Assembly: GCF_000001735.4 (NCBI RefSeq)
Contig: NC_003071.7
Coordinates: 4,333,151 to 4,397,150 of the forward strand
Source of the DNA: Arabidopsis thaliana
Taxonomy: Eukaryota; Streptophyta; Magnoliopsida; Brassicales; Brassicaceae
Direction of reading: 5' to 3'
Length of the DNA stretch: 64,000 bases
In this document: positions 11,101 through 23,096 of the stretch, piece by piece
How the letters are laid out: the number at the start of each line of letters is the position of its first letter
How positions within the stretch are numbered: the stretch's first letter is position 1
Position numbers and translations under genes: made by a program
Notes under the pieces: model-generated
What the model was told of the DNA's origin: nothing
Database searches by the model: none
What the model saw: only the letters and a program-made list of their open reading frames with translations

Positions 11101-14100
11101 AATAGTAAAGAGTCAACAAGAAGAATAAGCAGAGCATTCAACAGGCCTGTTGGCGAAATGGGGCTTGAGGTGGTTCACGAGAGTTGGATATTCTCTAGTC
11201 CATTGGTTCTAAGTTTATGCAACTGTTCTTACAGAAATAAAGGAGATTTCTACTATAGTCATATGGCTGAATCACTCAACTCTAAGTGACAATGAATTGA
11301 AAATGAGTGCTAATGAACACAAAACTGCAAAGCAAGGAAGCGGGTAAAAGAAGAAGCCATATTATCCACTATACAAACACACCCTAGTGGATGTATGCGA
11401 ACATCAGTGCAACTACAGCCAAAATAGTTACTCAAAACAAGAAAACAAAATGATAAATGGGTATCTGAAAGCACAGAGCTGCATGATATTGATGCGTTAA
11501 GTTAAAGTAACGCACCTGAAGATGAGCCCTAGCAACCAAATCAGGACGAGATTTTTGAAACTGAATCACAAACTCCAAGACGGCCTCTAAATCTGGTTCC
11601 AATGAAAATGCACAGATCTTATCCAGATTGTGAAGAAGTTTCACATAATAGTCAATAGCCTGGAGAATCAAAAATTGAAAAAAGTTACTAAAAAGTTATA
11701 TACACACAAACTAAATTACGTATACAGAGAATTTAGAAGTCCCAACCTTTTTCCAAGAAAGAAGTTTAATGGCACGTGGCGGCGTTGGAGCTGATAATCT
11801 TTTGTTTAAAGTAGGATCAAATCCAATGGGGGACCGACCAGAAGCAGTTGTACTTTCTTCTATCTCGTTTACGCCATTCTCGAAAATATCTAATCTTAGA
11901 AATTCTGCTGAATCCAGAACAGAATCTAGCTCTGATATGCAATAGCCTATATGTTTCCTTGCCAATTCGAGGCCACGTCCTTGTGGTCGTCTCATACAAT
12001 TAAGAGCATGTAGAAAATGCTGAAAGTTATTGAGGATATGTTAAAACAACTAGCAGTGCAAAAGTATATAACAGCTACTATTTTTTTTTTTAAAATGGCT
12101 TACGAAACAAAATAATAATAACATCATGAATCACATGTCTGGCGAGAATTTTTAACCAAAAATAAGGGTAAACAGGTAATAAAAGCTGCCATATACTCAA
12201 AATTTAGTCTCTGCTAAGCTTGTTCATTCTTGTAAGTTGCATAACATGGAAAATTTAACACAATAAAACATATATTAACTTTGTCTACCACTCCCCATTG
12301 TGAGGTTAGGTTGAAGAAAAGCAACTCATCATACTCTTGTTACGTGTAGTTTATCAAAGAAAGAATAAATAAAGCATGAGACCTTACGGAACACTGGATA
12401 AAAGACCAAATGCAAATTTTAAGTACTAATTGTAGTTTTTCTTTTTCAAAGCAAGCAATAAAAAATTCTATTCATCGATGGCCACCAGAATACTAATAAA
12501 AGGAACAGACTTGGGACTATATTATACACTAGTTAACATGACTTAAGTTGGGAAAACCTGTAATTAACAACATTTATCAAAGAAAGAATAAATAAAGCAT
12601 GAGACCTTACGGAAACGTATCCGGCATAACAGAGATTTGCAAAAACTCTCTTCCAGATGGGGATTACTTTGTAGAGGTTCCAATTCTGCATCTTTAACAA
12701 ACAAAAGGAAAGAAAGTTATTGTTCTCAGTTCGTGCTGCTGTGCACCATTGTTACAAATAAACAATAGACCATATCACTCAAAGAGATGGTAAATTTTTA
12801 AAAAGAAAAAATCAATTGTAATAATCAGCGGACTTCACATATAAATCATTACTCAATAGAAGACTCAAAGTTATCGTATATAGGCCAGAGAGGCTAATTT
12901 CAAGTTGGTATATGCTTAGAGAGCACTTGCAAAATATCTAATTCCAATGCATTATACTGTCTCCAAATCACAAATCACCATTAAATGTGTAAACAACATA
13001 TCATAAGAAAAGAAGCAACAGAAGACTCTTCGATCCCCTCATATGAATACGCTCTTCATATTTCAATTCTGCAAGTGTGTGTATGTAAAATAAAAAAGGA
13101 AGATATGCAAAGCAAAAAAAGTACCTTCCAACATTCTCCTTCTTGTGGCCTTACAAGCACGCAGCTGACGACAGATAGTTTCTTCAACCGCATTCAAGAG
13201 TAACAAGCCCTTGGCATCTTCTTCTCCACTAAAAGGAAGACCATATGTCATCGTAAAAAGATCCTCTTCCTGTTAATGAGCAGGTATCAGGTGAATCATT
13301 CAGAGTAAACTATCCATGAAGCAGGGGCATCTGTCTAGTTAAGAGAAACTTCTATCCAAAATATCACAACAAATCTTCTCAAGTATTTTATCTTCATTTA
13401 GCTGCATAATGGTGGAAATTTCTACAGAAATAAGTTATACGCTCTGCTAATCATCTCAAGATTAAATAACAACTGCTTAGGCTAGATGAGAACGGATGCC
13501 AAGACTTCATTAGAAGAGTAAAGTCAAGTGAATCCAGTTTTCGTCTCTGATGTCATAAGCTTAAGGTTAATGACAACTATGAAATGTCAAAATGGGTTAG
13601 CAACTGTTTTTCTTTACGCCATAAAAGAATGTTGGACATAGCAAAAGATTTTAGGAGCAAACATTGAACACAAACTAAACCTTTAATGAAAAGCCAAAAA
13701 ACATACAGAAACATTTGCTTAGCCCCACAAGAATAAAAGAGGACCAAAAATTGTAAAAGTTAATTACTTCATTTGTACGCGCATCTGAAACAACAGAAAC
13801 AACTGCCCTGCAAGTTGCTCGGATGACCCTACAATAAGAATGTAATAGAGCCTGTGAAGATGTCCTCTCAGGCCTCAGAACATAGATGCATGAAAACACA
13901 GTTTGGGCCAATGAATGACCCATGTGCCATGTTGCCTGCAAAAGAGTAGAGACACAAAATGTGGATAAATCAACTCCAAGGCTGACATGTTAGCTACATA
14001 CATATCTCTTTATCACAATTATACCTTGCAAACTCACACAGTATTATATGAGCACATGTAAAGAAGAGATTACCTCACACGCCAGGAGATGGTCCATAAT

Positions 14101-14618
14101 GTCAATGATGGATTGCACATTAACAGTACTATCCGAACTTATAGGGACGGGCGCAAAACCACTTTCGATGGCTTCATCTATAGAATAAAACGTAGACACC
14201 ATACCAGAATCCATCTTTGGGTCCATTATCTAGTACAAAGCAAGGACACCACACCATGTTTGTTATACACACTTATAGCAACCTCACAATCTAAGTTTAC
14301 AGCTAAGAACAGTCCAAACATATTTTGTTACAAAATAGAAACCTCTAAAGCAGACATGGCAGCAAAAAGATTGAAATTATCTCCATTTATGAGTTCACCT
14401 TCTTGAAGATCTGCAAACAGAACGACTCATGAAACTAAAACAAGTGGGGAATACAAGCAAAATAGGCAATTGCGATCAGTACCAGAGCAGGCGGCGGAGA
14501 GGAGAGGTGATACATCGGCCCAGACGGAGTTATTATCACCGGAAGGGATAGAAGAAGAGGTTTTAGAGTCGTGATGAATCGGAGAAGACGAATCTTCATC
14601 TTCCCTAACTGATTGCAT
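8178..14618 (-). CDS. NAA35: N-alpha-acetyltransferase 35, NatC auxiliary subunit (NAA35/MAK10), 16 exons, intact
   Basis: My exon model on minus: 14618-14483, 14410-14343, 14229-14074, 13935-13768, 13269-13125, 12691-12606, 12019-11747, 11659-11516, 10843-10712, 10321-10223, 10082-10023, 9823-9619, 9477-9359, 9265-9197, 9059-8961, 8405-8178. All junctions are GT-AG, phases agree, and the sum is 2187 nt, or 728 residues with no internal stop, close to human NAA35 (about 725). The diagnostic Mak10 motif [10 protein letters not shown] opens exon 3; [36 protein letters not shown] and the C-terminal [16 protein letters not shown] are further conserved blocks. NAA35 binds catalytic NAA30 and NAA38 in the cytosolic NatC complex, which acetylates Met before hydrophobic residues on nascent chains. 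A short CAA-rich leader precedes the ATG. From memory the A. thaliana homologue is At2g11000. Confidence 0.95.
12351..12613. repeat. 40-bp direct repeat that copies the exon 6 donor site of NAA35 into its own intron
   Basis: TTATCAAAGAAAGAATAAAT followed by AAAGCATGAGACCTTACGGA occurs at 12351-12390 and again, identical over 40 bp, at 12574-12613. The second copy spans the 3' end of exon 6 and the real 5' splice site (donor at 12605). The first lies 223 bp further into the same intron and so carries the same donor sequence as a decoy. Confidence 0.9.
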
Positions 14619-14639
14619 CGTTTGTTGTTGTTGTTGCTC

Positions 14640-15480
14640 AGGAAACTTGAAAATCGCTTTAATCTCTCGTAATTGGTTTTTTTTGCTACTTATGGTATAA
14701 GTTTCGTCTTGCTCGATGGAACACTTTGCCTGGGCTGTTTAGGGTAATTTTCGGGTCGGATCCTCAGCGGATACCCAACCCCCAATCACCCGAGCCTCCT
14801 GCCGTCTTTTTTTTATAAATCAACCTTTAAAACCAACAAAAAGATTTTCAAAATTTTAAATCTATAGTTTTATGGGTGAATTTGCGGTATAATCAAAATC
14901 TAATGTAAAATAAAAAATATAAAATCTTATTGAAAAATATTAAGAAAGTAATTAGATTAGTGAAAAGATAAAATTGTATAGTGAAAGACACGCACAATAA
15001 AAAAAAAGAAGAGGTTTTGAATGTTTTGTAGATTTTGTAAGAGTTTTTGGTTTTTGTTTTTTAAAAACTTATTTTTATACCAATTAAGATTTTAAAATTT
15101 TGGTTTCCCTACAATTTAGTAAATTTATTTTATTGTAGTTTTCCATTCATGATTTTAGTTTTTTAGTTTTCCTAAAATTTAGGAAATCTAGTTTTTATTC
15201 AATCAACGTTATTTTTCTCAAAAACCAAAAACCGATTTTTTGGGGTTTTTAAAACAAAAATATAATAACAAAAATCTAAAACTAAAATCTAAAATCTATA
15301 AACTAAAATCTAAACTCAAAAACTGAATCAAAAATCAGCATCCATTCAGAGCTAGAGTATATGATGATATATGTAAAAAAGTAGAGAGAATAATAAAGAG
15401 GAATTGCAAAACTAACACATTTTTACTAAAATATTAAGAATATAACATTATATATGTATCAGTTAACTAACTAACCTAAA
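14640..15480. other. NAA35 upstream region and AT-rich spacer
   Basis: The NAA35 promoter should lie within the first few hundred bases after 14618. From 14780 on the DNA is strongly AT-rich. Positions 15020-15345 show an imperfect inverted pattern (GTTTTTGGTTTTTG-like on the left, AAAACCAAAAACC-like on the right), as in degenerate foldback or MITE remnants. No gene is visible. Confidence 0.4.
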
Positions 15481-15509
15481 TGGTAGATTAAATGATCATA
15501 GGTGGTGGT

Positions 15510-15890
15510 TTGGATCCGGCGACGGCGGTGGCTCCGGCGGCGGCGGTGGCTCCGGCGACGGCAGTGGCTCCGGCGACGGCGGTGGCTCCGGCGACGGCGG
15601 TGGCTCCAGGGACAGCGATGGCTCCGGTGACAGTTCTGGTGGTGGCTCCGGCGATAGCGGTGGCTTCGGCGATAATTCCGACAATAACAGTGTCTCCAGC
15701 GATAGTTCCGGCGGTGGTTCCAGGGACGGTGGAGGCTCCGGTGACAATGGGAACACCGACGATGGGGTGGTTGCTCTGGTGATGTCATTCGTTCTCGTAA
15801 CGGGGGTAGCTCCGACGGCGACGGTGGTGTTGATGACGGTGGCTGTGGCGGCGGTAGTGGGTGTAGTGATGATTGTTGTGGTGGTGGTTA
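15510..15890 (+). repeat. GC-rich 18-bp minisatellite, Gly/Ser or Ser/Pro coding capacity on either strand
   Basis: The unit is close to GGCTCCGGCGACGGCGGT, repeated with point changes to about 15780 and fading by 15890. On plus one frame reads as Gly-Ser-Gly-Asp repeats. On minus the corresponding frame reads SPEPPPSPEPPP, like an extensin or PERK-type cell-wall sequence. No frame has a clear start, a domain or a credible splice context, so I treat it as a minisatellite, possibly derived from a Gly- or Pro-rich coding exon. Confidence 0.6.
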
Positions 15891-17350
15891 ATGGTGATTA
15901 TTGTGATGGCGAAATTATAATATAATATATTATACAGTTATTATAGTGTAAATTTTTTCTAATAGGCTAGTTTCTTAATTTGTAATTTTTTTTAAGTTAT
16001 ACATGCAAATTCCCAAAATACTAATGACATGGCTAAATTAATATCACCCCAAATAATTTTGCTTGTTGATTTAGTCTTATAAATTTTGCAATAATTTTAT
16101 AAGAACATAGATTTTTTTGAGTATAACATGATTTAAATTTTTAAAATCTAATACAAATTATTTAAATTAGGGAACAATGTTTGTCTAAACCACACAAATA
16201 AAATAGTATAGAACAAAACGTAGATAATTCAAAAGGCCGAGTTAAACCGCTCTAATAAAAAAAATACTATCCCTATGAGATACAATATTGGCAATCCAAG
16301 TAACTAAGGTAAACTATAGCGGTGAGCCGGTGACGTTGACGATGGTAATAGTGGTGGTGGCAACGATGATGGTAGTGGTGGCAGTGGCACTAAAAATGAC
16401 ATTGATGGTGGTAATATTAATTGTTAGTGGTGACATGATGATGGTAGCGGCAATGACGGTAGTGGCGGTGGGATGGTAGTGTAGTAATAATTGTTACTTG
16501 TTAGTAATGGTAATTATAAACTAGTTTTTTATTTTATTTTATTTTAATATAAAAATATATATAGAAGATGAGATTACTAGCTAGAGAGAAAGGGAGAAAG
16601 AAAAATCCACATGTATTGATAAATAAATAACCAGAGCAAAATACTAATAATTTACAAACTCCCAAATATTGTGTTATAAATAGGTTTAGTGTTTTCAATG
16701 GGTTGCAAATAAAAGAGTCAAATAGGTAGAAGAGACCTTTGGGGAAACTATAAAATTTAGCATTCGTGGTAGATGAAGAAGGGAGAATCTAATGAAAGAA
16801 TCAGCATGAAATGCAACAGAGGAGGGGAAAAAAGAAGGTGTATGTAGTGTAGAGGGCAAAGTTATCATTAATACAAAAAATACATAATATATCAACCTTT
16901 TTTTTGTTTGATGTTAGTTTTTTAATTTATAATTTTTTGTTGGTTATTTATGCAAATTTCCCTAGTTTTATTTAATCACCATCTTATTATATAAAGTACC
17001 ATTTTGAAAGTTACTAACTCACATAATGGTGTCACGTGTCAAGTCTAATAATCAGATATTTACATATGTCATTAAAGATTTACCTTTTTATTCTCTTATA
17101 AAAATAAAAAAACCTAAAAAAGTAAACAAATTTACATATACTAATTTTTATATCTATATATATGTATATAATATTTTGATTAACCAATAGGAAAATTAAC
17201 AAAAAAAAATTTTGGTAGGGTGAGGGGGACCAACCCTTCATTTATTATAGAAAAAAAAATAGAAAATTACATACGAACATTAACAAATTTGCTTTTACAT
17301 GTGATATTGGTCAATTAAATAAATCTAGCATGCATTAACTAATTAAAAAG
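15891..17350. other. AT-rich spacer with a second degenerate GGT-rich block (16315-16485)
   Basis: Mostly AT-rich DNA without genes. At 16315-16485 a GGTGGTGGCAACGATGAT-type block resembles a decayed relative of the minisatellite at 15510: in one frame it reads as Gly-, Asp- and Asn-rich and is broken by stops. At 16674 TTATAAATAGG resembles a TATA box, but no gene follows it. Confidence 0.4.
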
Positions 17351-17358
17351 ACCATCGA

Positions 17359-20300
17359 AATATTGATTTTTCCCGCCTAAAATATTACAAAAATAAATTT
17401 CCCGCAAAAAACATTTCAAAAAAAAAGTCCGCCCAAAGTTTTTTTCCAAAAATATTTTTCCTACAAAAACCTTTTTGGCGGGAAAAAGATTTACAATGGG
17501 TTTTAAAAGATTTTTAAAGGCTTTACAAGAGTTTTAAATGATTTACAAGTGTTTTTGAAAGATTTTTATATGGTTAACAAGGGTTTTAAAGGATTTTAAA
17601 AAAGATTTAAAACCCTTTAAAAACTTTTGTAAATCTTTTTAAAATATTTTGTAAGGGTTCAAAAGATTTTTAAAATGGTTCAAAATTATGAAAGGGTTTA
17701 CAAGGGTTTTTGAAAAGATTTTTAAATGGTTTACAAGGGTTTTAAAGGATTTACAAGGTGTTTTAAAAGATTTTTAAAAGATTTACAAGGGTTTTAAAAT
17801 CCGTTAAAAACACTTGTAAATCTTTTTAAACCCTTTTATAAGGGTTCATAAGAGTTTTAAAATGGTTCAGAAAGAGTTACAAATGTTTTAAAATAATTAC
17901 AAATTATTTTAAATCTTTAACAAAATGATTTAAAGACTTTATAAGAGGTTTAAAAAGATTTTAAAAAGATTTACAAAGGTTTTAAAAATCCTTGTAAATT
18001 GTTTGAAAACCATTGTAAAAGGTTTTAAAATGATTTAAAAAAGGGTTTAAAAGGGGTTTAAAAGTATTAACATATGTATTTAAAGACTTTATAAAGATTT
18101 TAATAGGTTTAAAAATGATTCACAAGAGTTTTTTTAACAACTTTACAGAGCTTTTTAAAAACTTTACAAGGTTTTCTTAAGAGTTTTTAAAGGGTTCTTA
18201 AAAATTTTACAAGGATTTTTAAATTCTTTTTTTTGTAGGGAAACAATTTTGAGGAGAATATTTTTTTTGGCAAGGAAAAAGTTTACAAGGATTTTTGACG
18301 AGAATATCTTTTTGGCGGGGAAAATAAATTTTGGTGCAAAACATTTTTGGCGGAAAAATTTCAGTTTCTAATTATATGTTCTTACTAGATTTTAACCCGC
18401 GGTGTACCGCGGGACTATTTATTTTATTAAAAATAACTAAAAATATATTATTTTATAAATTATCTGTATGTAACATATTGTTTGTATTTTATAAATATAT
18501 AATCCTAATTTCTATATATTGTACAATCCCTTGATTTTATCATGGAGTACACCGTAAGTCGATTTTTAAAATTTAAAATTTAAAATTATATATGATTTTT
18601 GTTAAGATTGTTTCTTTTGTCATATATTTTAAATTATATCATTGTATTTTAATTGTTAGTTATAGGATTTCACCCGTTGTATAACGTGTCGTATTACTAT
18701 AAACTCAAACCCGTCTTACCATCTAATTCCGTTCAATGAAATTAAACATATTTAATGGATTTCATCCTAGGTATATTGTCTCATATTACTATCGACCCAA
18801 ACCCGTCCTACCAACTAACCCCGTTCAATAAAATGAAATATTATTTTATTATTTTTGTTTTAATAATACTTTAATTTGAAATATATATAATTCAAATCAA
18901 TTTCAAACTTTTTATTTTAAATGGTTATTTAATTGTTATAATTTATAAAGTTCATATATTTTAATATTCTAAACTCGTCATACCATCTAATCCCGTTCGG
19001 TGAAATTAAACATTATTTTTTAATTTTTTTGCTTAAATAATATTTTTATTAACAGATTTATAATTCAAATAAATTTAAAAGGTGTCGTTCAAATAGTTAT
19101 TTGATTTTTTATAGATTTCACATCTAAAATATTTCTCTATATGTAACATATAGTTTTGTATTTTAGAAATATTATAAACGTTTTTTCCTTAAATATTATA
19201 AACGTTTTAAAAACTTTAAATAATTACAATATTTACCTTTTAATAAAGTATAATATTAATAATCATTTAAATAATTATGTGTAGCTAATTTTAAGGGATT
19301 TGATTTAAAGCTTGTTGTTTGGATTAAATTTGAATGAATAATGTGATTGATATATTAAATCAAGAATTAAAAATCAAATCAAATAATTAAGGAAAAAAGA
19401 ATTAATGCCAATGGCATGCCATTGTAAATAAGTGTCAAGTAGAGGATTTATTTGCTAAAATATAATTTTAGTTTTTTAAAAATTAACTGAAAATATATTA
19501 TATTAATTTGTATTTTTAAATATAGATATCAATCTCTGTATTATTTAGTATATGATTACTATTATTTAGGTTTCAATTTTTGAAGTATAGATACGAAAAT
19601 ACATATTTTTTTAAGTAACGATGTATGGTGAATTTTAAATTTTTAATATTTTATCCATAATATACCGTGGGTCGATTTTTTATAGCTAAATTTTTAAATT
19701 TCAAGTTATAATCGTTTTGTTAATATTGTATGATTTTTTGTGTTTAAGGTTGTATAATTGTATTTTAATTGTAAATTTTAAGATTTCATCAATGATATAC
19801 CTTTCTTTATTAATATCGATCAAAACCCGTCATCCAATATAAACCCGTCTATATTATCTCGTTAGCTAAATATTAGTATTATAAAATCCAAGAAAATAAA
19901 TTATTATTGTTAGAAATACAATAATTTTAGGATCTCACCCGTGTTATACTGTTTTTGAATGATTTTAAATTTCTACTACTAATATAGATTTTAAATTTGT
20001 CATATAAAGTATATGATTTTAACTTTTTGTATTTTTTTATTTAAATAAAGCAACGGCTTAAATGATGATAGATATAGTTCTTTTTTTGTATGTGTATATG
20101 ATTTTTATGTGAATATTTTCATTATTATAAATTAGTATTTTTATTGTTATGCAAAATGTTAATATAAATATTTTCTATAAATCGGATTTATGCATATTTT
20201 ATGGAGTAAAATTCACAGAATTTTGTTTTTGAAGATATATGGAAAGATTGTGTAGAGATTTTTAGAAATAAATTAGGCAAGATATCGTTTGGTTAATATC

Positions 20301-20438
20301 TTTTAAAATTTTGTAAAACTAAATAATAAATGCTAGTGACAGCCGTTGTAAATAAGTCTGAACTCCAGGATTTATTTCACAAAATGGTTGCAAAAATGTA
20401 TATGTAGATTAGATGAGGATAATTTGTTCATTTTGTTC
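17359..20438. mobile_element. Non-autonomous MULE remnant built of TTTTAAAA/TTACAAGG short repeats, split by a Helitron
   Basis: From about 17359 the DNA has CCCGCC-type boundary motifs (TTTTTCCCGCC), then a long quasi-periodic tract of TTACAAGGGTTTTAAAAGAT and its complement, and at about 18330 the inverse boundary motif TTTGGCGGAAAAATTTCAG. The arm continues after the Helitron at 20409-20438 (TTAGATGAGGATAATTTG) and is then cut by the next MULE end. The same arm is intact at 20447-20700 in inverse orientation. The tracts resemble the noncoding arms of Arnold-type Arabidopsis Mutator-like elements. No transposase here. Confidence 0.65.
18385..20408 (-). mobile_element. Non-autonomous Helitron, 2024 bp, exact ends
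   Basis: On minus the element starts TCTACATATACATTTTTG at 20408 and ends with a GC-rich hairpin CCCGCGGTACACCGCGGG, then TTAAAATCTAG at 18385. A 5' TC, a 3' CTRR end and a hairpin about 8 bp before it are Helitron hallmarks. It sits between A and T. The empty site is seen in the homologous MULE arm near 20560 (TCTAATAAGAACATG on minus), which joins the two flanks without a gap. The interior is AT-rich with several degenerate copies of GACCCAAACCCGTCCTACC and codes for nothing. Confidence 0.85.
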
Positions 20439-20884
20439 AAAAAAAAAAGGGAGATTTGCAAAACTACCATTTTTTACTACCCTTTTGCAACAATACCCTT
20501 TTATATTGTTCATTTTTAAAAATATCCCTTCTCTTGAACAGAATGACCAAATTACCCTCATCTAATAAGAACATGTAATTGGAAACTGAAAATTTCCCGC
20601 CAATATTTATTTTTCCCGCCAAAAAAAAATTTCCGCCAAACTTTATTTCCCGCCAAAATTTTTTCTCGTAAAATTTTTTTCCCAGCCAAAATAATGCTTT
20701 TAAAAATCCTTATAAATTTTCTTAAAACTCTTTTAAAAAACCTTGTAAAGTTTTTTAAAAGCTTTGGTAGTTGCTAAAAACCCTTGTAAATCATTTTAAA
20801 ACCTCTTAAAATCTTTATAAAGTCTTTAAAAACATAGGTAAATACTTTAAAACACCTTTTTAAACCTTTGTAAATCATTTCAAA

Positions 20885-21450
20885 ATTTCCACAATAGTTT
20901 TACAAGATTTACAATCATTTTTTAGCATAAGTAAGTGGCATTGAATGATTTACAAGGGATTTTAAAAGCTTATAAAAGGGTAAAACATGATTTACAATCG
21001 TTTTTAAAGCATAAGTAAGTGGCATATAATGATTTACAAGGATTTTTAAAAAGGGTTAGCATGGTTTACAATATTTTTTTAAGCATAAGTAAGTGGCATT
21101 GGAATTATTTACAAGGGATTTTAAAAGCTTATAAAAGGGTAAAACATGATTTACAATCGTTTTTAAAGCATAACTAAGTGGCATAGAATGATTTACAAGG
21201 AATTTTAAAAGTGTTTGTATGGTTTACAATCGTTTTAAAGCATAAGTAAATGGCATTGATTGATTTACAAGAGATTTTAAAAGGGGTTAACATGATTTAC
21301 AATCGTTTTAAAGCATAAATAAGTGTCAAAGAATGATTTACAAGGGATTTTAAAAAAGGTTTGCATGGTTTACAATCGTTTTTAAAGGATAAGTAAGTGT
21401 TATAGAATGATTTACAAGGATTTTAAAAGCTTATAAAAGGGTAAAACATA
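20885..21450 (+). repeat. Tandem array of a 72-85-bp unit, about seven copies
   Basis: GCATAAGTAAGTGGCA recurs at 20925, 21009, 21083, 21168, 21240, 21313 and (diverged) about 21388. Each is followed by ATGATTTACAAGGGATTTTA and then a CATGATTTACAATCG block. The same unit occurs at 26037-26326 and, in inverse orientation, in 43430-43910 and 46500-46680. Confidence 0.85.
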
Positions 21451-21649
21451 ATTTACAAGAGTTTTTTTAAAGAGTTTTAAAAGGATTTACAAGGATTTTA
21501 AACCTTTGTAAATCCTTTTAAAACTCTTATAAAGTCTTTACAAGTATTTTTTAACTCTTAGAAAAAGAATTGTAAGTATTTAAAACATTTACAACTCTTT
21601 TAAACCATTTTAAAACTCTTGTGAATCTTTACAAAAGGTTTTAAAAAGA

Positions 21650-22560
21650 CTAGATGAATTCCTACGCTATGCGAGGGTTTGTTTTGAAAATTGTTTAGAT
21701 AAAAATATGTTAATTATTTTTGTTGCTAATTTCTGTTTATTTTTTGTTTGTTATTTTATAATTAGTAAAATTAGACTCATCTTATGTACTTGCATTTTTT
21801 ATTGTTAGGTTCATTTTTGACTCTAAAATATCAATTTCTATATGTTTTCATGTATAATCTGATTATTTTTATAACCAAGATTCTAAAATTTGTTTATTAT
21901 CATGAATATACACAACAAGAATAAAAGATGTTTTTATTTCAAGAGTTTTCATATGAAAAAAAAGAAGCAAAAATTAAAGAGTTATTTTAGTAACACTTTT
22001 TAGATTTATGCTATTGCATATAGCCATATAAGACAAATGGATTTGTTTTGAATTTCGTGGTATGTCTAACGTCTCAAAAATCTATTACTTGAAAATGTTT
22101 AATGTCAATGTTACGAACTTACCATAAGATACAAAAATAAAAAGACAGAATTTCATATGATAAGATATGAACCATAACGTAATAATAATAAAAAAATCAA
22201 GGTAAAATAATTAAACTAATATTAGGTAGCAAACAACTAAAGTACAACACAAATAACTATTTAGTCATTATAGAGTGATGACCATTGACCATTAAGTTTT
22301 TTTAAAAATATGAAATAATAAAGTAAAATAAAAGTAGTAATTGATTTATTTAAATAAATAATTTTATAAATTTTTTATTTTGAATAAAATTATTTAAGAA
22401 ATGAACTAATGGAGGATTTAACACAATATGAGACTTTTGATTTTCTCTCAATTAATTTTGCTGATTTTTAATTTAATCAATGTTAATTGACACATGTCAT
22501 TTTCTTGTGTGATGATGTGTCACCCATATGGAGAAAGTTGGCCAACTTTCATATATATGA
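21650..22560 (-). mobile_element. Non-autonomous Helitron, 911 bp
   Basis: On minus it begins TCATATATATGAAAGTTGG at 22560 and ends at 21650 with CCCTCGCATAGCGTAGG (imperfect hairpin), then AATTCATCTAG. The flanks join to TTTTAAAAAGA plus TTTACAAGAG, which is the normal MULE short-repeat phrase (compare AAAAAGATTTACAA at about 17970). The insertion is therefore exact, between A and T. The interior has no coding sequence. Confidence 0.75.
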
Positions 22561-23096
22561 TTTACAAGAGTTTTTAAACGGTTTCTTATAATTTCTTTTA
22601 AAATCTTTTAAAAACTCTTGTACATCTTTTAAAACCCTTTAAAAATCCCTTGTAAATCTTTTAAAACACTTTTAAATCCTTTAAAAATCTTTAAAAAACT
22701 CTTGTAAGTCTTTTAAAGCCCTTTAAAATCCCTTGTAAATCTTTTAAAACCCTTTTAAAATCCCTTGTAAATCTTTTAAACCCTTTTAAAATCTTTTGTA
22801 AATCTTTTAAAACCCTTTTAAAATCCCTTGTAAATATATTTCCCGCCAAAAAACAATTGTTTACGGGAAAAATGTTTTCGAAATTTTTTTTTGGCGGGAA
22901 AATTTTGGCGGGAAATTTTATTTTGGAATATTTTAGGCAAAAAATATTAATATTTCATTTTGTTAACCTAAATCAATTTACAAATAGGAATAAAAGGGTC
23001 ATTAAAAATTTAAATAGGGTATAAATGAAAATGGTAAATAGAAAAGGGTAGAATTGAAAAGGGGTAGTGTGAAAAGGGCATTAGAAAGAATTTTTC

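Larger units (their letters stand above)
20447..23096. mobile_element. Second non-autonomous MULE, split by Helitron 2
   Basis: The left arm starts near 20447 with GGGAGATTTGCAAAACTACC and CCCTTTTGCAACAATACCC. The right end near 23096, read on its complement, shows the same kind of arm (ACTACCCCTTTTCAATTCTACCC). Inside are CCCGCC boundary motifs, TTTTAAAATCCCTTGTAAATC repeats on one side and their complements on the other, and a 72-85-bp tandem array. No transposase gene. Confidence 0.6.

Noticed and set aside
15471..15788. 105-codon Arg/His-rich frame on minus
   Set aside because: Shadow of the 18-bp minisatellite; all six frames are open through it because the unit contains no stops.
16674..16690. 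Promoter TATA box
   Set aside because: TTATAAATAGG is there but no transcript or frame follows within 700 bp.
20885..21450. CRISPR-like regular repeats
   Set aside because: Repeat and spacer are both conserved from unit to unit and period varies 72-85 bp; this is a plant tandem repeat in a transposon.
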